64,000 nt of DNA from Novosphingobium album (ex Hu et al. 2023) (GTDB taxonomy: Bacteria; Pseudomonadota; Alphaproteobacteria; Sphingomonadales; Sphingomonadaceae), in NCBI RefSeq assembly GCF_022832385.1, contig NZ_JALHLE010000001.1, forward strand, positions 124,001-188,000. Reading direction: 5' to 3'. Made by a program: the position numbers and the translations under genes. Below the pieces are notes generated by a model. It did not search any database, was not told where the DNA came from, and saw only the letters and a program-made list of their open reading frames with translations. This document shows, piece by piece, positions 14,555-23,811 of this stretch (positions are counted from its first letter, which is position 1; each line of letters opens with the position of its first letter).

Positions 14555-15625
14555 ATGACGGCGATCAAGGGCAGAGGAGCGATCAGCGGCAACGCCAGCA
14601 CCCGCTTCAACCTGCCCGCGCGCGAGGAGGATGGCGACTGGCTGGACAGTGCCGAAGCGATCGACGGACCTGTCAGGCATCCGGCGACCACCGTCACAGA
14701 GGAGCATCCGCGCTCGATCCTCTCGTTCAACGCCTCGCCGGACATCCCCTTCGACCGTTCGGTCAATGCCTATCGCGGCTGCGAGCACGGCTGCATCTAC
14801 TGCTATGCGCGGCCCAGCCATGCATGGCACGATCTCTCTCCGGGGCTGGATTTCGAGACAAAGCTTTTTGCCAAACCCGGGGCTGCAAAAATCCTGCGGC
14901 AGACTCTGGGCAAGCCTGCCTACCGCCCTGCCCCGATCGCGATGGGCACGAACACCGATCCTTATCAGCCGATCGAGGGACGCTACCGGATCACCCGGCA
15001 AGTGCTCGAACTGTGCCTCGAAACGCGCCATCCGGTGACGATCACCACGAAGTCCGACCGCGTGCTGCGCGATATCGGGCTGCTGGCGGAACTTGCACGG
15101 TACAATCTTGTGTGCGTGGACATTTCAGTGACGAGTCTCGACGCGCATCTCTCGCGCCTGCTGGAACCGCGCGCGGCGGCCCCTGCCAAGCGGATCGCGG
15201 CGCTAGGCCGACTGGTGCAGGCCGGGGTGCCCGCGCATGTCTCGGTCGCGCCCATCATTCCGGCGATCACCGACAGTTTCCTCGAAGGCATTCTTGCCGA
15301 GGCGGCCAGAAAAGGCGTGCGCGGCGCCACCTGGATCATGATCCGCCTGCCGCACGAAGTTGCGCCGCTGTTCCGCGAGTGGCTGGAAACCCACTTCCCG
15401 GACCGTGCGGGCAAAGTCATGGCCACGATCCAGTCGATCCGCGGCGGGCGGGACAATGACCCGCAATTCTTCACCCGGATGAAGCCGGATGGCGTCTGGG
15501 CAGATCTGATCCGCCGCCGTTTCCGCGTCGCGACCCGGCGCCTCGGCATGGGCGCGCCGGACGCCGCGCTCGACTGCACGCAGTTCCGCAAGCCCTCGCT
15601 CGACGGGCAACTGTCGCTACTCTAG
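14555..15625 (+). CDS. PA0069/Rv2578c-type radical SAM protein, SOS-controlled
   Basis: The 356-residue protein opens with KGRGAISG and contains the radical SAM cysteines C76, C80 and C83 in RGCEHGCIYCYARPSHAW, plus MGTNTDPYQPIE and SVAPIIPAITD. This matches the PA0069/Rv2578c family, relatives of spore photoproduct lyase. The reaction is unknown. A [4Fe-4S] cluster and S-adenosylmethionine are expected. An exact LexA box overlaps the predicted promoter, tying it to the DNA-damage response. No Shine-Dalgarno sequence precedes ATG 14555, and the predicted start of transcription is at or next to it. An in-frame ATG at 14528 would lie upstream of the box and is unlikely. Confidence 0.9.
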   Translation: MTAIKGRGAISGNASTRFNLPAREEDGDWLDSAEAIDGPVRHPATTVTEEHPRSILSFNASPDIPFDRSVNAYRGCEHGCIYCYARPSHAWHDLSPGLDFETKLFAKPGAAKILRQTLGKPAYRPAPIAMGTNTDPYQPIEGRYRITRQVLELCLETRHPVTITTKSDRVLRDIGLLAELARYNLVCVDISVTSLDAHLSRLLEPRAAAPAKRIAALGRLVQAGVPAHVSVAPIIPAITDSFLEGILAEAARKGVRGATWIMIRLPHEVAPLFREWLETHFPDRAGKVMATIQSIRGGRDNDPQFFTRMKPDGVWADLIRRRFRVATRRLGMGAPDAALDCTQFRKPSLDGQLSLL

Positions 15626-15657
15626 CCGAACAGCCCCCGTCGAGCGGACAGGCAGAC

Positions 15658-15678
15658 GGGGCGGGCAATGCCCGCCCC
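15658..15678. terminator. GC-rich hairpin between convergent genes
   Basis: GGGGCGGGCA pairs with TGCCCGCCCC with almost no loop, between the radical SAM stop (15625) and the OmpA-like stop (15686). No T-run is present on either side. It is probably a transcription stop or mRNA-end structure for both genes. Confidence 0.5.
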
Positions 15679-15685
15679 GCTCATA

Positions 15686-16552
15686 TCAAAAACCGTCGAC
15701 GGCCTTGCTGACCAGAATATTCACCGCGACGCGGCGGTTCTGGGCCTTGCCTTCGACCGTGTCATTGCTCGCCAGCGGGTCGGCCTCGGCCATCCCGGTG
15801 GGCGTCAGCATGCGATAGGGCTTCCAGTGGCAGGCCTGCTGCAGATAGTTGACGACGCGGCTGGCCCGCTTTTCGCTCAGCTGCTGGTTGAATTCGTAGC
15901 TGCCGGTCGAATCGGTGTAGCCCACGACCAGCAGGAGGGCATTGTCCATCCCTTCGGCTTGCGTCGCCGCCTGGCACAGATCACCCTTGGCCTCTTCGGA
16001 CAGCAGGGCTTTGCCGGTGTCGAAGTTCACGTTCGTCGTGCTCTTGATGTTGTACTTGTCGATATCGCCCATGCGGCTGCGAAGCGCATCGGTCGCGGCA
16101 GTCTGCTCGGCAAAGCGCTGGTCAGTGCCGTTGTGGATCATCGCCGCGGTCTTGAAATCGTTGTTCTTGAACGTGATCTGCCGCGCCACGAGGCCATTGC
16201 CCCACCGTGCTGTCTTCACGGAAACCGGCAGGCCGTTGAGCAACGAAGACGCGGCCTGCGACTTGCTGGCAAGGCCCAGGAAACCACCGCGCCCCTTGAT
16301 CATGGTGTTGTCGTTGATGGCGATGATCGTGCTGGTGCCATCGGCAGCCGTGACCTTCATCTTGTCGCCGCTGCGCGCGGAGATGATACCGTCCACGTCA
16401 GGCCCTTCGATCATCTCGGCCGACTGGGGCGGGCTGGTGTCACTGACGGTCGTCTCAAGACCGTTCTGGTCCTGCGCGGCCAGCCCCGATACCGGCACGG
16501 TGAGCATCGCCAGCAGGGCAAGAGCCTGCGGCCTTTTTGAAATCGCACTCAT
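15686..16552 (-). CDS. OmpA-family outer-membrane/cell-wall protein
   Basis: The 288-residue protein has a signal peptide (1-26, ending LAAQ), an N-terminal region of about 110 residues with a small beta-fold (VDGIISARSGDKMKVTAADG), and a C-terminal OmpA domain (about 170-285). The peptidoglycan-binding motif is present: VGYTDSTGSYEFNQQLSEKRA and AQNRRVAVNI. It should anchor the envelope to peptidoglycan from the periplasm or outer membrane. AAGGAG at ideal spacing fixes the start at ATG 16552 rather than 18 codons upstream. The gene stands alone; its upstream gap holds its promoter. Confidence 0.9.
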   Translation of the reverse strand: MSAISKRPQALALLAMLTVPVSGLAAQDQNGLETTVSDTSPPQSAEMIEGPDVDGIISARSGDKMKVTAADGTSTIIAINDNTMIKGRGGFLGLASKSQAASSLLNGLPVSVKTARWGNGLVARQITFKNNDFKTAAMIHNGTDQRFAEQTAATDALRSRMGDIDKYNIKSTTNVNFDTGKALLSEEAKGDLCQAATQAEGMDNALLLVVGYTDSTGSYEFNQQLSEKRASRVVNYLQQACHWKPYRMLTPTGMAEADPLASNDTVEGKAQNRRVAVNILVSKAVDGF

Positions 16553-16930
16553 TCCTTTACTCCTTAAAACCACATCAGCCGGCCTTGCGTTATCGCGCAT
16601 TTTCATCAGGCGCCGCAGCGCATCAAGGTATCCGGCCGTAAGACCACAGCATCATCCATTTTCACAGGATGCGCGGCAAAAACTCCGTTCGGGCGCCTGA
16701 GTTCCCGCCGTGTTAAGGTTAATGTGTCTGCCACATGAATGCACCAGCGGATATCCGTCATTGTGCAGGCGGTTCGAGGGCAGCGTGCGGCGAACGGTTG
16801 CAGTCTTGCACCCCGCCCGCGCGCATCCCGCGCGGCACCAGCGTCAAACGCAATTGCCGCGCGGTGATTGGCCGGCTTGCTGCGGGGCCTGTATGGAGGC
16901 CACGAAACAGGCATTATGAAGGAGCGAGCG
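16553..16930. other. Intergenic region, 378 bases
   Basis: This stretch separates the divergent OmpA-like and crotonase genes and should contain both promoters. I find no convincing reading frame, RNA gene or repeat. The only noted features are GTTAAGGTTAATG near 16710, too irregular for a CtrA box, and a short GC-rich repeat near 16830. Confidence 0.5.
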
Positions 16931-17728
16931 GTGGCGGACAGTCCCATTCAGATTGAACGGCAGGGCCCGGTCGAAATCCTCACACTCAACCGCCCGCAGG
17001 CGCTCAACACCTTCGACGAACCGATGACATTCGCCCTGCGTGAATATTTCGCCGGGCTGGCCGAAAGGCTGGACGTGCGCGCGGTGATCCTGCGCGCGCA
17101 GGGGCGCGCGTTCTGCGCCGGGCTCGACCTGGCCGGATGGGAAAACGATGGTTCGCGCGGGCTACTGCAGCATTACTGGCGGTTGCAGCGATCCATCGCC
17201 GGGCTGCTGGAACTGATGCGCGCCTGCCCCCAGCCCATCATCGGTCTCGGGCACGGCGCCGCCTGCGGTGCGGGCTTCTCGATGCTGCTCGCCAGCGACG
17301 TGCGCTACGGCGCACCGGACCTCAGGATGAACGCCGCCTACATCAAGGTTGGCCTGGGCGGCTGCGACCTTGGCTGCAGCTATTTCCTCCCGCGCCTCGT
17401 GGGTGCCTCGATCGCCTCCGAATATATCCTCACCGGCCGGTTCATGAAGGCGGACAAGGCCCTCGCCTGCGGCCTGCTCAGCGAAGTGGTGCCCGAGCCG
17501 GACCTGCTCGCCAAAGGGCTGGAACTGGCCGGAGAGATGGCCGCCAATGCCCCGATGGGCCTGCGGCTCACCAAGGAAGCGCTCAACCGCAATCTCGATG
17601 CCCGCTCGCTGTCGGACGCCATGGCGGTGGAAGACCGCCAGCAGGTGATGATGCTGATGAGCGAGGATTTTGCCGAAGGCGTCGCCGCGTTCCGCGAAAA
17701 ACGCCCGCCAGAATACCACGACCGTTGA
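16931..17728 (+). CDS. Enoyl-CoA hydratase/isomerase (crotonase) family protein
   Basis: The 265-residue crotonase-fold protein has GRAFCAGLDLAGW (first oxyanion hole) and GLGHGAACGAGFSMLLASD (second). The usual glutamate regions are replaced or shifted (AYIKVGLGGCDLGCS), so hydratase activity is uncertain; isomerase or thioesterase-like chemistry is possible. The end FREKRPPEYHDR is typical. GTG 16931 follows GGAG with 6-nt spacing and gives the normal family N terminus; ATG 16916 lies before the ribosome-binding site. A small membrane protein follows 114 bases later. The acyl-CoA ligase at 18164 is on the opposite strand. Confidence 0.87.
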   Translation: MADSPIQIERQGPVEILTLNRPQALNTFDEPMTFALREYFAGLAERLDVRAVILRAQGRAFCAGLDLAGWENDGSRGLLQHYWRLQRSIAGLLELMRACPQPIIGLGHGAACGAGFSMLLASDVRYGAPDLRMNAAYIKVGLGGCDLGCSYFLPRLVGASIASEYILTGRFMKADKALACGLLSEVVPEPDLLAKGLELAGEMAANAPMGLRLTKEALNRNLDARSLSDAMAVEDRQQVMMLMSEDFAEGVAAFREKRPPEYHDR

Positions 17729-17842
17729 CGGCAGGCCCTAAGCGGTACAGCCCCGGACGCGCCTCTCGGGAGCAATCGTGGCAACCACCGCGCTCACTGC
17801 GCGTTTGCATCGCCACATCCGCAATAAAGACAGGAGCCGAAC

Positions 17843-18121
17843 ATGGCTGAGCAAACCGTTACCACTGACAGCCCGGCTGCGCCCGCCCCGGCCGTGCACA
17901 CCACCGTGATCCGCGAGAGGCAAGGCGGCACCATGGGCATCCTCATGGCGCTCATCCTGCTCGTCGCGGTGATCGGGGCGATGTACCTGTTCGGCATGAA
18001 TTCCTCGAACGAGAATGCCAAGAACAACGCCATCGCCGAAGCCGCCAGCGATGTCGGCAATGCGGCCACCAAGGTTGGCAACGCCGCGGAAGACGCGGCC
18101 CGCAACGTCAAGCCAAACTGA
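17843..18121 (+). CDS. Small single-pass membrane protein
   Basis: This 92-residue protein has an AGGAG ribosome-binding site directly upstream. A Pro/Ala-rich N-terminal tail of about 30 residues is followed by one transmembrane helix (MGILMALILLVAVIGAMYLFG, about 31-51) and an Asn/Ala-rich tail (about 52-92) with amphipathic repeats such as DVGNAATKVGNAAEDAA. I do not recognise a named family. The tail resembles YtxH/LEA-like helices. It is likely an inner-membrane protein with the helical tail in the periplasm or cytoplasm. Sphingomonad-restricted small proteins of this look are common. Confidence 0.7.
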   Translation: MAEQTVTTDSPAAPAPAVHTTVIRERQGGTMGILMALILLVAVIGAMYLFGMNSSNENAKNNAIAEAASDVGNAATKVGNAAEDAARNVKPN

Positions 18122-18163
18122 TTTCCGAACCCGCCCGTAAGCAGCAACCATGCGGGCTGTCGC

Positions 18164-19762
18164 TCAGGCCGGCAACCGGTAGTCGCAGAATATCTCGCGC
18201 AGATCCTTCTTGCTGATCTTGCCGGTGCCGGTGTGGGGAATGGAGCGGACGAATTCGACCGCATCGGGCAGCCACCATCTCGCCACCCGCCCGGACAGGA
18301 ACCCGAGCAGTTCCTCAGGCGAAAGCGCCGACCCGGGGCGGCGGACCACGACGAGGACCGGTCTTTCGGTCCAGCGCGGGTGCGGCACGCCGATAGCGGC
18401 CGCTTCCAGCACATCCGGGTGACTGACCGCCGCGTTCTCAAGCTCCACCGAGCTGATCCATTCCCCGCCCGACTTGATCACGTCCTTGGTCCGGTCGGTG
18501 AGCCGCAGCACGCCGGCAGGCGAGATCGTGGCGACGTCTCCGGTATCGAACCACTGGCCGCTGCCCGTCGCATCGTCCTTCTCGCCGAAATAGCGCCGGA
18601 TCGTCCACGGCCCGCGCACCTGCAAGGCGCCCGCCGAAGTTCCGTCATGCGGCATCTCCACGCCGCTGTCGTCCAGCGACACGATACGAACCTGGCTGCC
18701 GCAGACCTGGCGGCCCTGCGAACTCTTGTAGGCAACCTGTTCCTCGAACGTCATCGTGTCCCACTCGGGCGGTTCCCAGGTCACCGTGGCGATCGGGGAT
18801 GTCTCGGTCATGCCCCAGGCCTGCATCACCCGCACACCGCCGCGCATCAGCCGTTCGACCACACTGGCAGGCACCGCCGATCCTCCCGACAGCGCCACTC
18901 TGATCGGCGGCAGCTCGACGCCAGTCTCGTCGAGATGCTGGAACAGCGAAAACCACACCGTCGGGACGCCGCCGACATGGCTGACCTGTTCCTCGCGCAT
19001 CAAGCGGCACAGCACGTCCGGATCGTTCACCTGACTATAGACCATTTTCGCGCCTGTAGCGGCGCAGGCCCACGGCAGCCCCCAGTTGTTGGCATGAAAC
19101 ATCGGCACGACCGGCAGCACGCAGGACCGTGGTTCTATCGCGAGGCAGGCGGGGGCAATCATCGTCAGCGTGTGCAGCACGTTGGACCGGTTTGAATAGA
19201 GCACACCCTTGGGATTTCCCGTAGTGCCACTGGTATAGCACAGCATGCACGGCTGGTGCTCGTCTCCCGTGCTCCAGAACGCTTTCCCGTCTTCGGCCCC
19301 GATCCAGTCTTCGAACGCCGGGCAATGCTCATCGGAATCGAAACAGATAAAGTGCTCGATCGTGGGCCAGCGCGATTTCATGCGATCCACGATGGGCTGG
19401 AACGCCGCATCGTAGAGCAGCACGCGATCCCTGGCATGATTGACGATGAAATCGAGCTGGTCGTCGAACAGCCGCGGATTGATCGTGTGCAGCACGCACC
19501 CGGCACCGGTCACTCCGAACCATGCCGTGAGATGGTGCGCATGGTTCATCGCCAGCGTGGCCACGCGGCTTTCCGGATAGATGCCCAGCCGCCGCAGCGC
19601 CTGCACCATCCTGAGCGCATCGTGGCGGATACCCCGCCAGTTGGTCCGCGTCAGGCTGCCATCGGCCCAATGGGTGACGATCTCGCGCTCCGGCTGCTCG
19701 CTGGCCGCGAAGTCCAGCAGCGCAGAGACGCGCATTTCCCAGTCCTGCATCATCCCCAGCAT
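18164..19762 (-). CDS. Fatty-acid/medium-chain acyl-CoA synthetase (AMP-forming)
   Basis: The 532-residue protein is an adenylate-forming enzyme. The P-loop-like motif is [18 protein letters not shown], followed by [40 protein letters not shown] and [10 protein letters not shown] with the catalytic lysine. It activates a carboxylic acid to acyl-AMP and then acyl-CoA. Length and motifs fit the long/medium-chain fatty-acyl-CoA synthetases rather than acetate ligases. AGGGAGAGG precedes ATG 19762. It faces the crotonase gene across an 18-kb-scale neighbourhood of acyl-CoA genes, but they are convergent and not in one operon. The exact acid is unknown. Confidence 0.9.
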   Translation of the reverse strand: MLGMMQDWEMRVSALLDFAASEQPEREIVTHWADGSLTRTNWRGIRHDALRMVQALRRLGIYPESRVATLAMNHAHHLTAWFGVTGAGCVLHTINPRLFDDQLDFIVNHARDRVLLYDAAFQPIVDRMKSRWPTIEHFICFDSDEHCPAFEDWIGAEDGKAFWSTGDEHQPCMLCYTSGTTGNPKGVLYSNRSNVLHTLTMIAPACLAIEPRSCVLPVVPMFHANNWGLPWACAATGAKMVYSQVNDPDVLCRLMREEQVSHVGGVPTVWFSLFQHLDETGVELPPIRVALSGGSAVPASVVERLMRGGVRVMQAWGMTETSPIATVTWEPPEWDTMTFEEQVAYKSSQGRQVCGSQVRIVSLDDSGVEMPHDGTSAGALQVRGPWTIRRYFGEKDDATGSGQWFDTGDVATISPAGVLRLTDRTKDVIKSGGEWISSVELENAAVSHPDVLEAAAIGVPHPRWTERPVLVVVRRPGSALSPEELLGFLSGRVARWWLPDAVEFVRSIPHTGTGKISKKDLREIFCDYRLPA

Positions 19763-19911
19763 CCGCGCGCCTCTCCCTCAATCGCGTGTGATGTGTTCAC
19801 TCGTGGACTTATTTAGGCGCTAGCCCTTAACGCGATCCTAGACCGGACGGGGAGAATTGATTGTTGTAATGCGACGGGAAACGCGGTTGCCACGCATGGC
19901 ATCCGGATTAT

Positions 19912-22900
19912 TTACGCGGCACGTTGCATTCGCTCGGGCCCGCGCTTCGCCTTGAATTCGCCGACCGTCAGGCCATCAACATGGGCCAGTTGCTCCACGA
20001 ACTCGCCATCGAGCGCAAAATCGCGGCCCAGCCGGACCAGCTGCTTGCGCCCGCCGTCGAGTTTCAGCGTCGCGATCACCTCGCCCGCGCCGGGGGCACC
20101 GGGGCGCAGCAGCAGCGCGAGTTCCTGCACCGCCTCGACCCGGTCGATCTCCAGCTTCAGCAGCATGCGTGCATCGGCGGTTACTTCGGAAAGCGGCCTT
20201 GCCCCGCGCACGGTCACGCGTGGGGGTTCGTCAGGATTGGGGCTGTCGAGTTCGACGGTGAGCAGGACGCATTCGCTGTCCTTGGCCCATTTCACGAAGC
20301 TCTCGACCATGCTTTCCTCGAAGCAGCAGGACGAGAAGTTGCCCGACGAATCCGAGAAATCGGCCATGACAAAGTCCTTGCCCTTGCGCGTCTTGCGCTT
20401 CTGGCATCCCTCCACCATCGCCGCCATGACCGCGCCGGTCCGGCCACCGCCGCCACCGCCGGCCATCAGGCTGGCATAGGTGCGCGCGCCGTTCGACGAG
20501 GCAACGTGACGGTACTGCTCGACCGGGTGCGCGGCGAAATAGAAGCCGAAGACCTCGCGCTCCCTGGCCATCTGATCCATGCGGCTCCACGGCTCGCACT
20601 CGACAAGGCGCAGGCCCTGCTCGGCATGGTCATCGCCGCCGAACAGGCTGTCCTGGTCCGAATTGCGCTCGCGCGAGGAGCGGTCGGCCTCGGCCAGCAG
20701 AGTATCGGCATTGGCCAGCACCTTGGCACGATTCGGCTCAAGGCTGTCGAAAGCCCCCGCCGCCGCGAGGCTTTCCAGCTGACGGCGGTTCATCGACCCG
20801 GCGGGCGCACGCCGGAACACGTCGTCAAGATCGGTGAAGCGGCCATTCGCCTGACGCTCCTCGACGATCATCTCCATCGCCTTCTCGCCGACATTCCGCA
20901 GCCCCGCCAGCGCATAGCGCACCGCGTGGCTCTCCGTGGTTTCCTCGACGATGAACTCGGCTTCGGAGCGGTTCATGTCGGGCGCGGCCAGTTCGATGCC
21001 GTTGCGGCGCGCGTCGTCCACAAAAACCGCCAGCTTTTCAGACTGATGCATGTCGAAGCACATGGCCGCGGCGTAGAATTCGTGCGGGTAATGTGCCTTG
21101 AGCCAGGCGGTGTGATAGGCGAGCAGTGCGTAGGCGGCGGCGTGTGACTTGTTGAAGCCATAGCCTGCGAACTTGTCGATCAAGTCGAACAGTTCGTTGG
21201 CCTTGGCGGCATCGATTCCCGAGACGTCCTTGCAGCCGGTCACGAAGATCTCGCGCTGCTTGTCCATCTCCTCCTTCTTCTTCTTGCCCATCGCGCGGCG
21301 TAGCATGTCTGCGCCGCCGAGCGAGTAGCCGGCGAGGACCTGCGCGGCCTGCATGACCTGTTCCTGGTAGACGAAGATGCCGTAAGTCTCGGCGAGGATC
21401 GGCTCGAGCTTGTCGTGCGGATAGACGATCTCCTCCAGCCCGTTCTTGCGGCGGCCGAACAGCGGGATGTTGTCCATCGGACCCGGACGGTAGAGCGAGA
21501 CGAGCGCGATGATGTCGCCGAAGTTGGTCGGCTTCACCGCCGCCAGCGTGCGGCGCATGCCTTCCGATTCCAGCTGGAACACGCCGACGGTGTCGCCTCG
21601 CTTCAGGAGTTCGTAGACGCCCGTATCGTCCCAGCCGAGCGTCGACAGATCGATCCTGATGCCCCGGCGTTCGAGCAGGTCGGTAGCCTTGCGCAGCACC
21701 GAGAGCGTCTTCAGGCCGAGGAAGTCGAACTTGACGAGGCCGGTGTCCTCGACATGCTTCATGTCGAACTGCGTCACCGGCATGTCGGAACGCGGATCAC
21801 GGTAGAGCGGCACCAGTTGCGAAAGCGGACGGTCGCCGATGACGACGCCGGCGGCGTGCGTCGAGGAGTTGCGCGGCAGGCCTTCGAGCTGGACGGCAAG
21901 GTCCACCATCCGGCGCACCTCGGGATCGGTATCGTATTCGTGGCGGAATTCGGCGACCGGCGGATCCTTGGTTACGCCGTGCGCCTTGCGGCCGTGCAGC
22001 GCCTCGGTGAGGTTCCAGGGATCGGTGGGATGGTTGGGCACCATTTTGCACAGCCCGTCGACGCGGCCATAGCCCATCTGCAGGATGCGGCCGCAGTCGC
22101 GCAGAACGGCGCGCGCCTTCATCTTGCCGAAGGTAATGATCTGGGCGACGTGATCGTCCCCGTACTTGCGCTGCACGTAGCGGATCACCTCGCCGCGCCG
22201 GGTTTCGCAGAAGTCGATGTCGAAGTCGGGCATCGAGACGCGTTCCGGGTTGAGGAAGCGTTCGAACAGCAGCCCCAGCTTGAGCGGATCGAGATCGGTG
22301 ATGGTCAGCGCCCAGGCGACCAGCGAGCCCGCGCCCGAACCACGCCCCGGCCCCACCGGGATACCGTTGTCCTTGGCCCACTTGATGAAGTCGGCAACGA
22401 TCAGGAAGTAGCCGGGGAAGCCCATCCCGATGATGATCTCGGTCTCGAAATCGAGCCGTTTGGCATAGTCGAGGAAGTCCTCCGTGACGCCCTTCTCGCG
22501 CAGCACCTCGTAGGCCGCGACGCGCTCGTCACCCTTGAGCGCCATGGCGGCATCGATTTCGTCCTCGGTGACGCCGGGCCAGTAGGGCATGAGGCGGCGG
22601 GCAAGGCCACGCCGGGAATCGGCCTCCAGCATCCGCGCCTCGCCCTCGCGGTCACCGGCAAGGCTGGGCAACAATGGCTTGCGGCGTGGCGGTGCATAAG
22701 CGCAGCGCTGGGCCACCACGAGCGTGTTCGCCATCGCCTCGGGCAGATCGGAGAACAAGTCTTCCATGACCGCGATCGGCTTGACCCAGCGTTCGGAAGA
22801 CGAACGCGGGCGATCCGGCGCGTCGACCTGCGTCGAATTGGCGATGCAGAGCATGGCATCGTGCGCGGCGTGGAAATTCTGCTCGGCATATTGTGCCGGA

Positions 22901-23514
22901 TTGCTGGCAACGAGCGGGATGTCGCGTGCATAGGCGAGCGCGATCAGGTCTTCCTCGCTGGCCTCCTCCTCAGGCTCTGCAGTGCGGGTGATCTCGATAT
23001 AGAGCCGGTCACCAAACAGCGCCTGCAGTGCATCACAATAGCTTTCGGCGGCCTCGTGCCGGCCATCGGCATAGAGCCGCGCGAGCGCGCCCTCGTTGCC
23101 GCCTGTGAGGCAGATCAGGCCGTCGGTGTACCCGCGCAGCGAATCCAGCTCGACATGCGGATCGAGCTCGAGCGGCCGGTCGAGGTGCGCGCGGCTGACG
23201 TGGTGACACAGGTTGAGCCAGCCCGCGTCGTTCTGCGCGAACAGGGCCAGCCAGTCGATCGGCAGGTCCTGCCCCTGCTGCGCCCCGCCGGGACGCGCGA
23301 CGGCAAGGAAGGTGCCGACGATCGGCTGCACGCCCTCACCCTGACAGGCCTGCGCAAATGTCGGCGCGCCGTAGAGGCCGTTGCGGTCACAGATGGCAGC
23401 GGCCGGGAACTTGCGTTCCTTGGCCAGCTTGGCAGCCGCTTTCGGGTCGATCGCGCCATCCAGCATGGTGAAGCTGGAAAAGATGCGAAGCGGAACGAAA
23501 GGGGCGAAGGACAT
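19912..23514 (-). CDS. dnaE: DNA polymerase III alpha subunit
   Basis: At 1200 residues this is the replicative polymerase. The N-terminal PHP domain has FTMLDGAIDPKAAAK and AICDRNGLYG. The polymerase core has VGPGRGSGAGSLVAW and SMPDFDIDFCETRRGEVI with catalytic aspartates, then THAAGVVIG and VYQEQVMQ. The C terminus holds the beta-clamp and OB-fold regions (TGAVMAAMVEGCQKRKTRKG). It copies both strands as part of the holoenzyme. PHP metal ligands are partly changed: LDGA is seen where HS is expected, so the PHP domain may be catalytically inactive. It is monocistronic. The upstream 297 bases hold promoters for dnaE and the divergent cyclase. Length and domains separate it from error-prone DnaE2. 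Confidence 0.95.
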   Translation of the reverse strand: MSFAPFVPLRIFSSFTMLDGAIDPKAAAKLAKERKFPAAAICDRNGLYGAPTFAQACQGEGVQPIVGTFLAVARPGGAQQGQDLPIDWLALFAQNDAGWLNLCHHVSRAHLDRPLELDPHVELDSLRGYTDGLICLTGGNEGALARLYADGRHEAAESYCDALQALFGDRLYIEITRTAEPEEEASEEDLIALAYARDIPLVASNPAQYAEQNFHAAHDAMLCIANSTQVDAPDRPRSSSERWVKPIAVMEDLFSDLPEAMANTLVVAQRCAYAPPRRKPLLPSLAGDREGEARMLEADSRRGLARRLMPYWPGVTEDEIDAAMALKGDERVAAYEVLREKGVTEDFLDYAKRLDFETEIIIGMGFPGYFLIVADFIKWAKDNGIPVGPGRGSGAGSLVAWALTITDLDPLKLGLLFERFLNPERVSMPDFDIDFCETRRGEVIRYVQRKYGDDHVAQIITFGKMKARAVLRDCGRILQMGYGRVDGLCKMVPNHPTDPWNLTEALHGRKAHGVTKDPPVAEFRHEYDTDPEVRRMVDLAVQLEGLPRNSSTHAAGVVIGDRPLSQLVPLYRDPRSDMPVTQFDMKHVEDTGLVKFDFLGLKTLSVLRKATDLLERRGIRIDLSTLGWDDTGVYELLKRGDTVGVFQLESEGMRRTLAAVKPTNFGDIIALVSLYRPGPMDNIPLFGRRKNGLEEIVYPHDKLEPILAETYGIFVYQEQVMQAAQVLAGYSLGGADMLRRAMGKKKKEEMDKQREIFVTGCKDVSGIDAAKANELFDLIDKFAGYGFNKSHAAAYALLAYHTAWLKAHYPHEFYAAAMCFDMHQSEKLAVFVDDARRNGIELAAPDMNRSEAEFIVEETTESHAVRYALAGLRNVGEKAMEMIVEERQANGRFTDLDDVFRRAPAGSMNRRQLESLAAAGAFDSLEPNRAKVLANADTLLAEADRSSRERNSDQDSLFGGDDHAEQGLRLVECEPWSRMDQMAREREVFGFYFAAHPVEQYRHVASSNGARTYASLMAGGGGGGRTGAVMAAMVEGCQKRKTRKGKDFVMADFSDSSGNFSSCCFEESMVESFVKWAKDSECVLLTVELDSPNPDEPPRVTVRGARPLSEVTADARMLLKLEIDRVEAVQELALLLRPGAPGAGEVIATLKLDGGRKQLVRLGRDFALDGEFVEQLAHVDGLTVGEFKAKRGPERMQRAA

Positions 23515-23811
23515 CCTGCAAATCTAGGCGGCCGCGGTTGCGGCGATCAAGACCATCAGGCGAAAACCGGGGGAAATCACCCGCCTTTCCCGGCGCCAGC
23601 GCGCGATGTCACAGCCTGCGCAAGCGGCCACCGTGTAATTATTTGCATCGGCCCCTTAAAAAGCACGGAGTGTTAAGCACCCTTCCCTAGACTCGTTCGC
23701 CAGGGTGCAGGTCCCTGCTCCACTAGGTTTGCCGAAACGGACATCAGATCGACCGCAATGACTGTATCCACGTCCGTTTCTGCCACCGCCCCGGGGACCT
23801 GACCGCACACG

